5,864 bases of DNA from an uncultured Spongiibacteraceae bacterium. GTDB lineage: Bacteria; Pseudomonadota; Gammaproteobacteria; Pseudomonadales; Dasaniaceae. Each line of letters begins with the position of its first letter. Positions within the stretch are counted from its first letter, which is position 1. Positions 1 to 5,864 of this stretch are shown here, in pieces. A program made the translations under genes and the position numbers. The stretch covers positions 1-5,864 of the forward strand of contig CALBVI010000010.1 of the NCBI GenBank assembly GCA_937969395.1. Reading direction: 5' to 3'. The notes beneath the pieces are model-generated. The model had not been told where the DNA came from. It ran no database searches and worked only from the letters and a program-made list of their open reading frames with translations.

Positions 1-84
1 GTCCCGGGCAATCGCGTGATTGACTGTGATGTTGTAGAACGCAGTACATTACGTAGTGCTACTCCCAGCAAACCAACAGCTTAA
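1..84 (+). CDS. Possible C-terminal end of a LacI-family regulator (partial)
   Basis: Frame 1 of the plus strand is open from the left edge to a TAA at 82-84, giving 27 residues that begin VPGNRVIDCDVVERST. The pattern of a basic residue, alternating hydrophobics and then VERST close to the C-terminus resembles the last beta-strand and tail of many LacI/GalR regulators, which often end in strings such as LIERxS or LVVRxST. This is only a resemblance over a very short stretch, and a 27-codon open frame can occur by chance. Two pieces of context support it: the gene would be convergent with the catabolic operon and end in the shared hairpin at 74-117, and a LacI-type operator stands at 3353-3370. 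It could equally be non-coding or the tail of an unrelated gene. Confidence 0.3.
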   Translation, partial: VPGNRVIDCDVVERSTLRSATPSKPTA

Positions 85-117
85 TCGACGGGCTATGCCC
101 AGTCTCTTAAGCTGTTG
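74..117. terminator. Nested hairpin, candidate bidirectional terminator
   Basis: An 11-bp perfect inverted repeat, CAACAGCTTAA at 74-84 and TTAAGCTGTTG at 107-117, encloses a second stem. That inner stem has GAC (87-89) pairing with GTC (102-104) and GGGC (90-93) pairing with GCCC (97-100), with one bulged A at 101 and a TAT loop. The whole 44-base element can fold into one long hairpin. It starts 16 bases past the stop of the minus-strand operon, where a terminator is expected. There is no strong T-run on either side (only GGTTTG follows on the minus strand), so intrinsic termination is not certain. It may instead be an RNA-stabilising 3' structure. Confidence 0.5.
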
Positions 118-133
118 CGGGTGTGACTAGCAA

Positions 134-1279
134 TCAGGGCTTGGCGTCTATCCAAGCTCCTTCCTTACTAGCCGATTCAACCGCGGCGTAAACAGAAGCA
201 ATCGAATTTAGCCCATCGATAGCCATCGGTAATGCCACATGGCTAGTATCGATATCTACCCCTTCTACTCGCGATCGAATCAACGTCGCCAGGTCAGTAT
301 AGATATTGGCAAACGCTAGCGGCATGCCTTCAGCGTGGCCGATGGTCACTCGTGAAGAACTAATAGCCTCGGGGGATAAGCTTTCATCCCCACGTTCTAT
401 AATTTCTGTTCGCCCGTTGAGCGGTGTCCAATACAACTGGTTGGGTTGCTCTTGGTGCCAGCGCAATCCACCTTTTTCGCCAAATACTTGTATCGTGAGA
501 CCGTGCATACGGCCAATCGCCACAGCGGAACTCCATAGTCTGCCCACTGCTCCCCCGGTCATACGGAAATTGACCATGGCATCGTCTTCTAGCTCTCGAC
601 TACCTATGCATGAAACAAAGTCGGCGGACAGCTTATCGACTTCCTGTCCGGTGACAAAGCAGGCCAGGTTTAATGCGTGAATACCGCAGTCGGCCATGAC
701 CGCAGAAACACCGGCTGCTTTAGGGTCATATCGCCAGCGTACTCTTGGATTGTCGGCATCGGTAGCATCGGCATGAAACCCGTGAGCGAACTCGGTCTTA
801 ACTAGTCGAATATCACCTAGATCGCCACGAACAACCATAGCGCGCATATGCCGCGCCAGAGAGTAACCGGAGTAACCAAAATTTACCGCGCAGATAGCAC
901 CTGTTTTTTCACTGATACGGACAATTTCTTGCGCTTCTTCGATGGTCATAGTCATCGGTTTTTCGCAGAGAACATGAAAACCGTTTTCCAAAAAAGCTTT
1001 AGTTATTTCGTAGTGAGTTGAATTGGGCGTGGCCACCGTAACCAGCTGTATGCGATCAGGGCGATTTTTCTCACCTTCAAGCATATCGTGCCAGTTTGCG
1101 TACGCGCGGTCGGCAGGCACACCCAGTGACACGGCAAACTGTTTGCCCCGTTCGGCATCAATATCCAGTGCCGCAGCACAGAAGTTATAAAGCCCATCAA
1201 TACGAGCACCTAGCCGGTGGGCCGGCCCAATTTGACTGCCTTCACCGCCGCCAATCATTCCCCAGTTAATCATTGTCAT
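134..1279 (-). CDS. Gfo/Idh/MocA-family NAD(P)-dependent sugar oxidoreductase (third gene of operon)
   Basis: This 381-residue protein is a cytoplasmic pyridine-nucleotide oxidoreductase of the MviM/COG0673 type. Family members oxidise or reduce a sugar or cyclitol hydroxyl. The N-terminal Rossmann fold carries a variant dinucleotide loop, GGGEGSQIG at residues 10-18, followed by HR, which marks a subfamily distinct from the first gene of the operon. The VATPNSTH stretch (82-89) and the CEKP motif (105-108) supply the usual cofactor/substrate lysine K107. The C-terminal alpha/beta domain has DCGIH at 197-201, matching the family DxGxH motif with the catalytic histidine H201. FGEKGGLRW (267-275) and GHAEG (314-318) are also typical of the subfamily, and the length is normal. 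The ATG at 1279 is preferred over the ATG at 1273 because AGG at 1288-1290 sits 8 bases upstream of it. The gene starts 14 bases after the stop of the TIM-barrel gene. Family assignment is firm; the substrate is unknown. Confidence 0.95.
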   Translation of the reverse strand: MTMINWGMIGGGEGSQIGPAHRLGARIDGLYNFCAAALDIDAERGKQFAVSLGVPADRAYANWHDMLEGEKNRPDRIQLVTVATPNSTHYEITKAFLENGFHVLCEKPMTMTIEEAQEIVRISEKTGAICAVNFGYSGYSLARHMRAMVVRGDLGDIRLVKTEFAHGFHADATDADNPRVRWRYDPKAAGVSAVMADCGIHALNLACFVTGQEVDKLSADFVSCIGSRELEDDAMVNFRMTGGAVGRLWSSAVAIGRMHGLTIQVFGEKGGLRWHQEQPNQLYWTPLNGRTEIIERGDESLSPEAISSSRVTIGHAEGMPLAFANIYTDLATLIRSRVEGVDIDTSHVALPMAIDGLNSIASVYAAVESASKEGAWIDAKP

Positions 1280-1293
1280 TATAGTAACCTGTG

Positions 1294-2184
1294 TTAAAAG
1301 CCCATGGATTTTAGATAGTTAAGGTTGTGGCTAGCGTCATCGATTGGCGATGTATCGCCCTGCGGATCACAGTCTTGTTCGACCGTACACCAACCGGAGA
1401 AATTTGCATCATCCAACTGTTGTTTCACCCGTTCAAAATTCACTTCGCCGTCACCTAGGTTGCAAAAAATTCCCTGAGCGCAGGCATCATAAAAATTAGT
1501 ACGGTGCTCGATCACATTGGCTTTAATGGCAGGAGCAATGTCTTTAAAGTGCATATAGGCAATACGGTCCATATGTTTGGCCATAAAATCGTGTAGATCA
1601 AAGCCAGCATAGTGAGCATGACCGGTGTCCAAGCAAATTTTTAACAGTGAGGAATCGACCTCATCTAAGAGACGTTCTAACTCAGGGCGAAAGTCCATAA
1701 AACCACCGGCATGAGCATGAATGCTGACGGTAAGACCATATTCCTCCGCCCCCATTTTCGCTACAGCTTTAATACGACTGACAAAGTTACGCCATTCCTC
1801 GCTGTCCATCTGTTCAGCTTCACTGCCACGGCCTGCAGTGGGTGCGCGACGGGGGGAAATTGAGTCAATCAAGACTAGGTGTTTGGCACCATGAGCGCTT
1901 AATGATTTACAGCTGCGAATGGCGTCGTCGAAAAGCTTATCCCAGGCGCTGGCATCGTGAAACGGCTGAAAAAAGGTCGAGCCAATCAATTCAAGATTTC
2001 GAGCCGCCAACGAGTCACCTAATTCAGATGGATCTTCGGGAAGAAAACCGATAGGGCCAAGCTCAATGCCTTTGTAACCGGCTTTTGCACAGTCATCAAG
2101 TACAGTCTGCCAGATTGGGTTGCCCGGGCCATCCGCAAATTCCACGCCCCAAGAGCAGGGTGCATTACCAATTTTAATATTCAT
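1294..2184 (-). CDS. IolE/MocC-like TIM-barrel sugar isomerase/dehydratase (second gene of operon)
   Basis: This 296-residue cytoplasmic protein belongs to the sugar phosphate isomerase/epimerase (xylose isomerase-like, AP-endonuclease-2) TIM-barrel superfamily. It starts with IGNAPCSWGVEF (5-16) and then GIELGPIGFLP (39-49), as in proteins often annotated as inosose dehydratase. Likely metal or active-site residues are E41, H156 and H158 in IHAHAGG, D186 and H189 in CLDTGH, H212 in MHFKD, and E269 in VEQDCDP near the end; the last motif resembles the VEAEQDP ending of IolE. IolE removes water from 2-keto-myo-inositol. Relatives perform beta-elimination, hydration or epimerisation on 3-keto-glycosides. 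GAGGA at 2191-2195 is a good ribosome binding site 6 bases before the ATG. It lies between two Gfo/Idh/MocA dehydrogenases with gaps of 31 and 14 bases, so it probably acts on a keto-sugar that they make or consume. The fold is firm; true inosose dehydratase activity is only one of several options. Confidence 0.92.
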   Translation of the reverse strand: MNIKIGNAPCSWGVEFADGPGNPIWQTVLDDCAKAGYKGIELGPIGFLPEDPSELGDSLAARNLELIGSTFFQPFHDASAWDKLFDDAIRSCKSLSAHGAKHLVLIDSISPRRAPTAGRGSEAEQMDSEEWRNFVSRIKAVAKMGAEEYGLTVSIHAHAGGFMDFRPELERLLDEVDSSLLKICLDTGHAHYAGFDLHDFMAKHMDRIAYMHFKDIAPAIKANVIEHRTNFYDACAQGIFCNLGDGEVNFERVKQQLDDANFSGWCTVEQDCDPQGDTSPIDDASHNLNYLKSMGF

Positions 2185-2215
2185 CTATATTCCTCATCTT
2201 CTGATTCTTGTCTTG

Positions 2216-3328
2216 CTATTGATTGATGTTGATCCATTGCCGAAATTTATTAGATGCGATTGTAGCTGCAATAACTTTTGCAACCTCAAGCCCATCCGCA
2301 AACCTTGGCCATTGAGTAGTGCCGGTTTCGATAGCTTGCAAAAAGTCACGAGCCTCGATAATAAGTTGATCTTGATAACCTGTACCATGACCTGGTCCCT
2401 CACAAAACTGACCATAATCTGGATGTTCAGCATTGGTTAGAATTTTAGTAAAACCCTGTTGTTCTTTAGGTAAATCCGCTCGGTAAAACCAAAGTGCATT
2501 TTGATCTTCTTGATCAAAACGTAGCGCGCCTTTAGTGCCAAAAATTTCATAGCTCAGCCCCATTTTACGGCCCATAGCAACACGGCTAACAGAGATGTTG
2601 CCGAGCGCACCTGAGTTAAACCGGCACAGGAACTGCCCCATGTCGTCGTTGGTAACAGCCTCCATGCCCTCATCACCGGGTCGTTGCTGGTGGATAGTTT
2701 CGACCTGCGCAGAGACTTCTGTGATCGGACCCAGTAGGTACATCGCTAAATTAATAACATGGGGAGCTAGATCCCCCATTGCCCCATTTGCCATACCCCG
2801 GGTACGCCAACTGGCGGGGGTATTTGGGTCGGCGTAAAAATCTTCATGATGTTCGCAACGTGCGGAAATGATCTGGCCTAAATCCCCCCTCTCAATTAAT
2901 TGACGAGCATATTGAGTTGCTGGAGTGCGGATATAATTAAAACCCACCATGTCGATACTGCTAGATTGTTCCGCAGCTGCTGTCATTGCTTTAGCATCGT
3001 CTAAACCATTACCGATCGGTTTTTCACACAGTACTGGCTTGTTTAATTGAAAGGCAGCCTCAGCAATAGCGCGATGAGTTTCCTGCGGGCTGGCGATAAT
3101 CACTGCATCTATAGCGGGATCATTGACTAGCTTACGCCAGTCCGAAGTAGATCGAGAAAAGCCTAGCGTGGCAGCCTTTTTTGCCGCTCCAGCTTCAGTA
3201 CTGGTGCAGATCATTTCACAGTGAGGTCGCAGTTGTGTGTTAAAAACTGCGCCAACGGATTGCATAGCAATAGCATGTCTTTTGCCCATATAGCCGCCGC
3301 CAATGAGACCAATATTGATTTTTTTCAT
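2216..3328 (-). CDS. Gfo/Idh/MocA-family NAD(P)-dependent sugar oxidoreductase (first gene of operon)
   Basis: This 370-residue cytoplasmic oxidoreductase has an N-terminal Rossmann fold with GLIGGGYMG at residues 7-15. IIASPQETH (77-85) and CEKP (101-104, K103) follow. The catalytic domain has GDLAPH at 185-190, supplying D186 and H190 of the family D-x3-H motif, preceded by WRTRG (174-178). FGTKGALRF (263-271) followed by DQEDQNALW aligns with the equivalent block of the third gene, so the two are old paralogues rather than a recent duplication. I place the start at the ATG at 3328, which begins MKKINIG directly before the Rossmann fold and has AAGG at 3338-3341 upstream. A longer frame from a TTG at 3403 would translate the promoter and operator. 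The gene leads the operon and diverges from the TonB receptor gene. Likely activity is dehydrogenation of a sugar, glycoside or inositol, or reduction of a keto-sugar; the substrate is not readable. Confidence 0.95.
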   Translation of the reverse strand: MKKINIGLIGGGYMGKRHAIAMQSVGAVFNTQLRPHCEMICTSTEAGAAKKAATLGFSRSTSDWRKLVNDPAIDAVIIASPQETHRAIAEAAFQLNKPVLCEKPIGNGLDDAKAMTAAAEQSSSIDMVGFNYIRTPATQYARQLIERGDLGQIISARCEHHEDFYADPNTPASWRTRGMANGAMGDLAPHVINLAMYLLGPITEVSAQVETIHQQRPGDEGMEAVTNDDMGQFLCRFNSGALGNISVSRVAMGRKMGLSYEIFGTKGALRFDQEDQNALWFYRADLPKEQQGFTKILTNAEHPDYGQFCEGPGHGTGYQDQLIIEARDFLQAIETGTTQWPRFADGLEVAKVIAATIASNKFRQWININQ

Positions 3329-3337
3329 TCTGTTCGA

Positions 3338-3341
3338 CCTT
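3338..3341 (-). promoter_or_regulatory. Ribosome binding site supporting the start at 3328
   Basis: On the minus strand AAGG lies 9 bases upstream of the ATG at 3328. It is a modest Shine-Dalgarno match, but it supports this start over the in-frame TTG at 3403, which lies in the promoter. Confidence 0.5.
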
Positions 3342-3352
3342 GTAAAAAAATA

Positions 3353-3370
3353 ATTGCAACCGGTTGCAAT
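3353..3370. promoter_or_regulatory. Perfect 18-bp palindrome, LacI-family-type operator
   Basis: ATTGCAACCGGTTGCAAT is a perfect palindrome centred on a CpG. This is the shape of operators bound by LacI/GalR-family regulators (general form TGNNANCGNTNNCA), whose hinge helices insert at the central CG. It lies 24 bases before the start codon of the first operon gene and overlaps the predicted transcription start, so a repressor bound here would block the operon. It also overlaps a possible -35 element for the divergent receptor gene, so one protein could control both directions. The palindrome is seen directly; the regulator family is inferred from its form. Confidence 0.75.
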
Positions 3371-3382
3371 ATGGAATATGCT
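3354..3382 (+). promoter_or_regulatory. Weak candidate promoter for the TonB receptor gene
   Basis: On the plus strand TTGCAA (3354-3359) and TATGCT (3377-3382) are separated by 17 bases, each a 4/6 match to consensus. The -35 lies inside the operator palindrome. The leader would be about 145 bases. Other promoters within 3383-3500 are possible; I saw none with better hexamers and spacing. Confidence 0.25.
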
Positions 3383-3403
3383 ACAAAAAGTTGATCGAGT
3401 CAA
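3375..3403 (-). promoter_or_regulatory. Candidate sigma-70 promoter of the catabolic operon
   Basis: On the minus strand TTGACT (plus-strand 3398-3403) is a 5/6 match to the -35 consensus. It is followed after 17 bases by CATATT (3375-3380), a 4/6 match to the -10 box. Transcription would start near 3368, inside the palindromic operator, giving a leader of about 40 bases before the ATG at 3328. The spacing and operator position fit a LacI-repressed promoter, but the -10 is weak. Confidence 0.5.
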
Positions 3404-3534
3404 TCGGAGTTAAAGCTTTTTTACAGCGCCTTCGATCTAGGTCTGCAACAACAGGATCATTGCACAAAACTAAATACTAGGTGCGAATTCTGACAACTTT
3501 TTACTCAATACACTAATAATTATCGGAGTAGGAT

Positions 3535-5864
3535 ATGAAATCATTTCAGCGAAACATTTTTGGAGGTGCTTCTGTTATCGCGTTTGCGCTGTCACCATTG
3601 GCGGCATCAATATCGATGGCACAAGAAGACACAATTATTGAAGAGATTGTAATAAGCGGCACATTGGGTGGATTACAAAGATCATCAGATCAAAAGCGCA
3701 GGTCAGTTGGCTTTGTCGATGGTGTGTTGCAAGAAGATTTAGGTAAATTCCCTGATGCTAACATCGCCGAAGCACTACAGCGTGTAACCGGGGTTACTAT
3801 CGATCGTAATGGCGGTGAAGGACAGTTCGTTACAGTACGGGGTTTTGGTCCATCGTTTAATACCGTATTGGTAAATGGTCGCCGTGTTGCATCAGAAGTC
3901 GGTGGCAGAGAATTTAGTTTTGATTTATTTCCCTCTGAATTAATCAGTGGTTCTCAGGTATACAAAACAGGTATTGCCAGTTTGCAAGAGGGTGGTATTG
4001 GCGCCACGATTAACCTGAGTACTGCTCGTCCGCTTGATCAGGGAGGATTCAAAGGCGTCATTTCTACGCGTGCGCTACATGACAGTAATAGCGGCGAAAC
4101 TACCCCACAAATTTTTGGTTTGATGTCTAATACCTTTGCCGATGACACTATGGGGGTATTAGTTTCAGCATCGTACCAAGAGCGCGAATCGCAGCTGCGT
4201 GTGCTTGATAACCGCGGCTACAATACTGGTGATGTATCATCACTTACCGCTAATGTTGATAATCCTAGTGGTGCTGAGCGTTTCTTTGTTCCGCAAAATA
4301 TACAATTAGGTGAGATCGAGCAAAACCGCGAACGTATTAATCTTCAGGGTGTTTTTCAATGGGAGCCAAGTGAAGAATTGTCGATTACCTTAGACGGTAT
4401 GTACAACGAATTTACACTGGAATCAGAATCACGCTTTCTTAATACTTGGTTTAGCCTTAACGACCTCGATAATTTTGTACTTGATGAAAATGGTGTGGCA
4501 CTTAGCTTTGATCAAAATGCTAATGGTGCTATTGAGGCTCGTGCTGAAAATGATGGCCGTCCGACAGAAACTACTTTGTTCGGTTTAAACATGAAATGGA
4601 ATCCGTCTTCTAATTTTGAACACGGCATTGATATCTCTCGATCAACATCAGAAAACACACCTTCAGGCTCAGATACCGGTCAAAGTGTATCGGGATTCCG
4701 ATCTCCGTTTTCTTTCCGCAATGCCAATTATGACGGTGGCTCTAACGAGCTTCCTTTTGTTGAATTGTCAGTGCCTTCCTCTGAAGTACTTAATCGTGAC
4801 AACTACGCATTCCACGTTGCACAGTTCGGCGGTGAGCCCGATGCAACTGAAGAAGCCAATGTCGTTGATGCGAGCATCACAGAATTTCGCTATGACGGTG
4901 TTTTCACTCCAGACAGTGAAGGAATCGCCGAAATTCGTTTTGGTGCCAACATAAGTAACGAACAGAAAGATGTCGATATTGTACGTACCGATGAAGCCAA
5001 TATTCGCTGTTTTTATTGCGGATTTTTTGTTGATGTACCCAGTGGATTACAAGAGCAACTACTGTTTGAAGTCACCGATGATTTACTGGGTGCTAACCAA
5101 GGCGGTATTTACGATTCTGATGGTAATCAGCTAAATACATTTCTTGGTAACTCTTTGGCTCTTGATGCTGCAGCCATTTCATCACCTGATGTTTTAGCGG
5201 CGCGCGATGTTGCGCTGGGACTTCCCAATGGAACTTCACAGACAATCTTTGAGTCGTTCAATGGTTTACAGGGTATTCCACAGGTCAATGGCTTTGCCGT
5301 TGAAGAAGATATTCTCGCGTTTTATGTCGATGCGGATCTCGAAGGTGAAGTAGCTTCAATGCCTTGGACCATGAACATCGGTATGCGCTGGGTTGAAACG
5401 ACTACAGCTTCAACCGGTAATCGCACACCATTGTTAGATATTACGATTAATGGTCAAGACACTACTGAGTACAACAGAGTACTGGGCGATGTTTCTGCGG
5501 CGGTAGTAACCGAAGAATCTACTAACCGTTTCATACTACCTAGTATGAACCTGAAAGTAGATATGACTGACAATTGGATTGCACGTTTCGGTGTTTCACA
5601 AACGATGGCACGTCCGCAATTGGATGACTTAGCCCCACGTTTTAATATCGTCAACACACGTCCAAATAATTTGGTAGCGACTGATGGTAACTTTCAACTG
5701 GAGCCGTTTACGTCTACTAACTTAGACTTAGGTTTAGAGTACTACTTTGATGACTTCAGCTATGTAGCGGCATCCTATTTTGAAAAGCGCGTAGACAATT
5801 TTATTGTTAATACGACAGCTCAAGAAACACTAACCATTGCGAATTCAGACAACATTGTTGATCC
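3535..5864 (+). CDS. TonB-dependent outer-membrane receptor, Xanthomonas/Caulobacter type (C-terminus beyond window)
   Basis: The frame is open from the ATG at 3535 to the last base: 776 codons and no stop, so the C-terminal part of the barrel is missing. GGAG at 3525-3528 lies 6 bases before the ATG. Residues 1-29 look like a Sec signal peptide (K2 and R6, a hydrophobic core, then SMA before Q30). EEIVISGT (36-43) fits a TonB box. The plug domain follows at about 55-165: LGKFPDANIAEALQRVTGV (69-87), VTVRGFG (99-105), VLVNGRR (111-117) and EGGIGATINLSTARP (152-166). Barrel hallmarks are RFGVSQTMARPQLDDLAP (684 onwards) and the LEPF...NLDLGLEYYF block (722-738). These blocks are typical of TIGR01782-like receptors, many of which import oligosaccharides using energy passed from TonB-ExbBD. 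Divergence from a sugar-oxidoreductase operon supports a carbohydrate or cyclitol ligand, but the ligand is not shown. The only cysteines are C492 and C495. Confidence 0.95.
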   Translation, partial: MKSFQRNIFGGASVIAFALSPLAASISMAQEDTIIEEIVISGTLGGLQRSSDQKRRSVGFVDGVLQEDLGKFPDANIAEALQRVTGVTIDRNGGEGQFVTVRGFGPSFNTVLVNGRRVASEVGGREFSFDLFPSELISGSQVYKTGIASLQEGGIGATINLSTARPLDQGGFKGVISTRALHDSNSGETTPQIFGLMSNTFADDTMGVLVSASYQERESQLRVLDNRGYNTGDVSSLTANVDNPSGAERFFVPQNIQLGEIEQNRERINLQGVFQWEPSEELSITLDGMYNEFTLESESRFLNTWFSLNDLDNFVLDENGVALSFDQNANGAIEARAENDGRPTETTLFGLNMKWNPSSNFEHGIDISRSTSENTPSGSDTGQSVSGFRSPFSFRNANYDGGSNELPFVELSVPSSEVLNRDNYAFHVAQFGGEPDATEEANVVDASITEFRYDGVFTPDSEGIAEIRFGANISNEQKDVDIVRTDEANIRCFYCGFFVDVPSGLQEQLLFEVTDDLLGANQGGIYDSDGNQLNTFLGNSLALDAAAISSPDVLAARDVALGLPNGTSQTIFESFNGLQGIPQVNGFAVEEDILAFYVDADLEGEVASMPWTMNIGMRWVETTTASTGNRTPLLDITINGQDTTEYNRVLGDVSAAVVTEESTNRFILPSMNLKVDMTDNWIARFGVSQTMARPQLDDLAPRFNIVNTRPNNLVATDGNFQLEPFTSTNLDLGLEYYFDDFSYVAASYFEKRVDNFIVNTTAQETLTIANSDNIVD

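Noticed and set aside
71..120. Integron attC-like site, because of AAC and GTT at the stem ends, an internal loop and one extra-helical base.
   Set aside because: The flanking bases do not fit RYYYAAC and GTTRRRY well, and the neighbouring operon with a divergent promoter region is not cassette-like.
306..680. Open plus-strand frame of 124 codons.
   Set aside because: It lies wholly inside the well-supported minus-strand oxidoreductase gene and its product shows no domain pattern. The same applies to plus-strand frames at 1842-2054, 2120-2440 and 2595-2837 and minus-strand frames at 1003-1209 and 2194-2433.
134..3328. Naming the three genes iolG/iolE or mocA/mocC.
   Set aside because: The families match but they are very broad. 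No substrate-specific signature or other iol/moc gene is visible, so gene symbols would overstate the evidence.
3329..3403. Longer start of the first operon gene at a TTG at 3403, adding 25 residues.
   Set aside because: The extension (beginning TRSTFCSIF) precedes the Rossmann fold without family likeness, and it would read through the -35, the -10 and the palindromic operator. The TTG is the first half of the TTGACT -35 box. The ATG at 3328 gives a normal family N-terminus.
3442..3466. Second, degenerate operator made of TCTGCAAC and ATTGCACA.
   Set aside because: The two parts are direct rather than inverted half-sites and are too far apart for a LacI-type operator.
3490..3519. Promoter CTGACA (3490-3495) with TAATAA (3514-3519) for the receptor gene.
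   Set aside because: The 18-base spacing is acceptable, but transcription would begin at or inside the ribosome binding site at 3525-3528, leaving almost no leader.
4510..4548. EF-hand or dockerin-like calcium loop in the receptor (DQNANGAIEARAE, residues 326-338).
   Set aside because: Positions 1, 3, 5, 6 and 8 fit, but position 12 is alanine rather than an acid. Asp/Asn/Gly-rich loops are common in these barrels.
4616..4954. Open plus-strand frame of 112 codons, and a minus-strand frame at 5454-5657.
   Set aside because: Both are out-of-frame readings within the TonB receptor gene, whose own frame is continuous and has strong family motifs.

Overview
The window reads as a sugar-uptake and sugar-catabolism locus of a Gram-negative bacterium. 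The outer-membrane TonB-dependent receptor is of the Xanthomonas/Caulobacter type (the TIGR01782-like family), which is common in marine and aquatic Gammaproteobacteria of the Cellvibrionales/Alteromonadales kind and in Xanthomonads and Caulobacter. Base composition is moderate and the intergenic regions are AT-leaning, so I favour a marine gammaproteobacterium. No rRNA, tRNA or marker gene is present to fix the taxon.

Layout, left to right. Positions 1-84 are an open plus-strand frame that may be the last 27 residues of a LacI-family regulator cut by the window edge (tentative). Positions 74-117 form a long nested hairpin between that stop and the stop of the next gene, a likely shared terminator. 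Positions 134-3328 hold three tightly spaced minus-strand genes, transcribed right to left: a Gfo/Idh/MocA oxidoreductase (2216-3328), an IolE/MocC-like TIM-barrel sugar isomerase/dehydratase (1294-2184) and a second, distantly related Gfo/Idh/MocA oxidoreductase (134-1279). Gaps are 31 and 14 bases, so this is almost certainly an operon. Positions 3329-3534 are a divergent control region with a perfect 18-bp palindrome typical of LacI-family operators, placed over the predicted start of the operon promoter. From 3535 to the right edge runs a plus-strand TonB-dependent receptor gene that is open to the last base; its C-terminus lies outside the window.

How the parts may work together (inference): the receptor imports a sugar, glycoside or cyclitol across the outer membrane. 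One oxidoreductase makes a keto-sugar, the TIM-barrel enzyme performs elimination, hydration or epimerisation next to the carbonyl, and the second oxidoreductase reduces the product or oxidises a second position. This two-dehydrogenase-plus-TIM-barrel arrangement matches the logic of known 3-keto-glycoside pathways (levoglucosan lgd genes, E. coli ycjQRS) and of inositol/rhizopine catabolism. The substrate cannot be read from the sequence. No glycosidase, kinase, inner-membrane transporter or complete regulator is visible.
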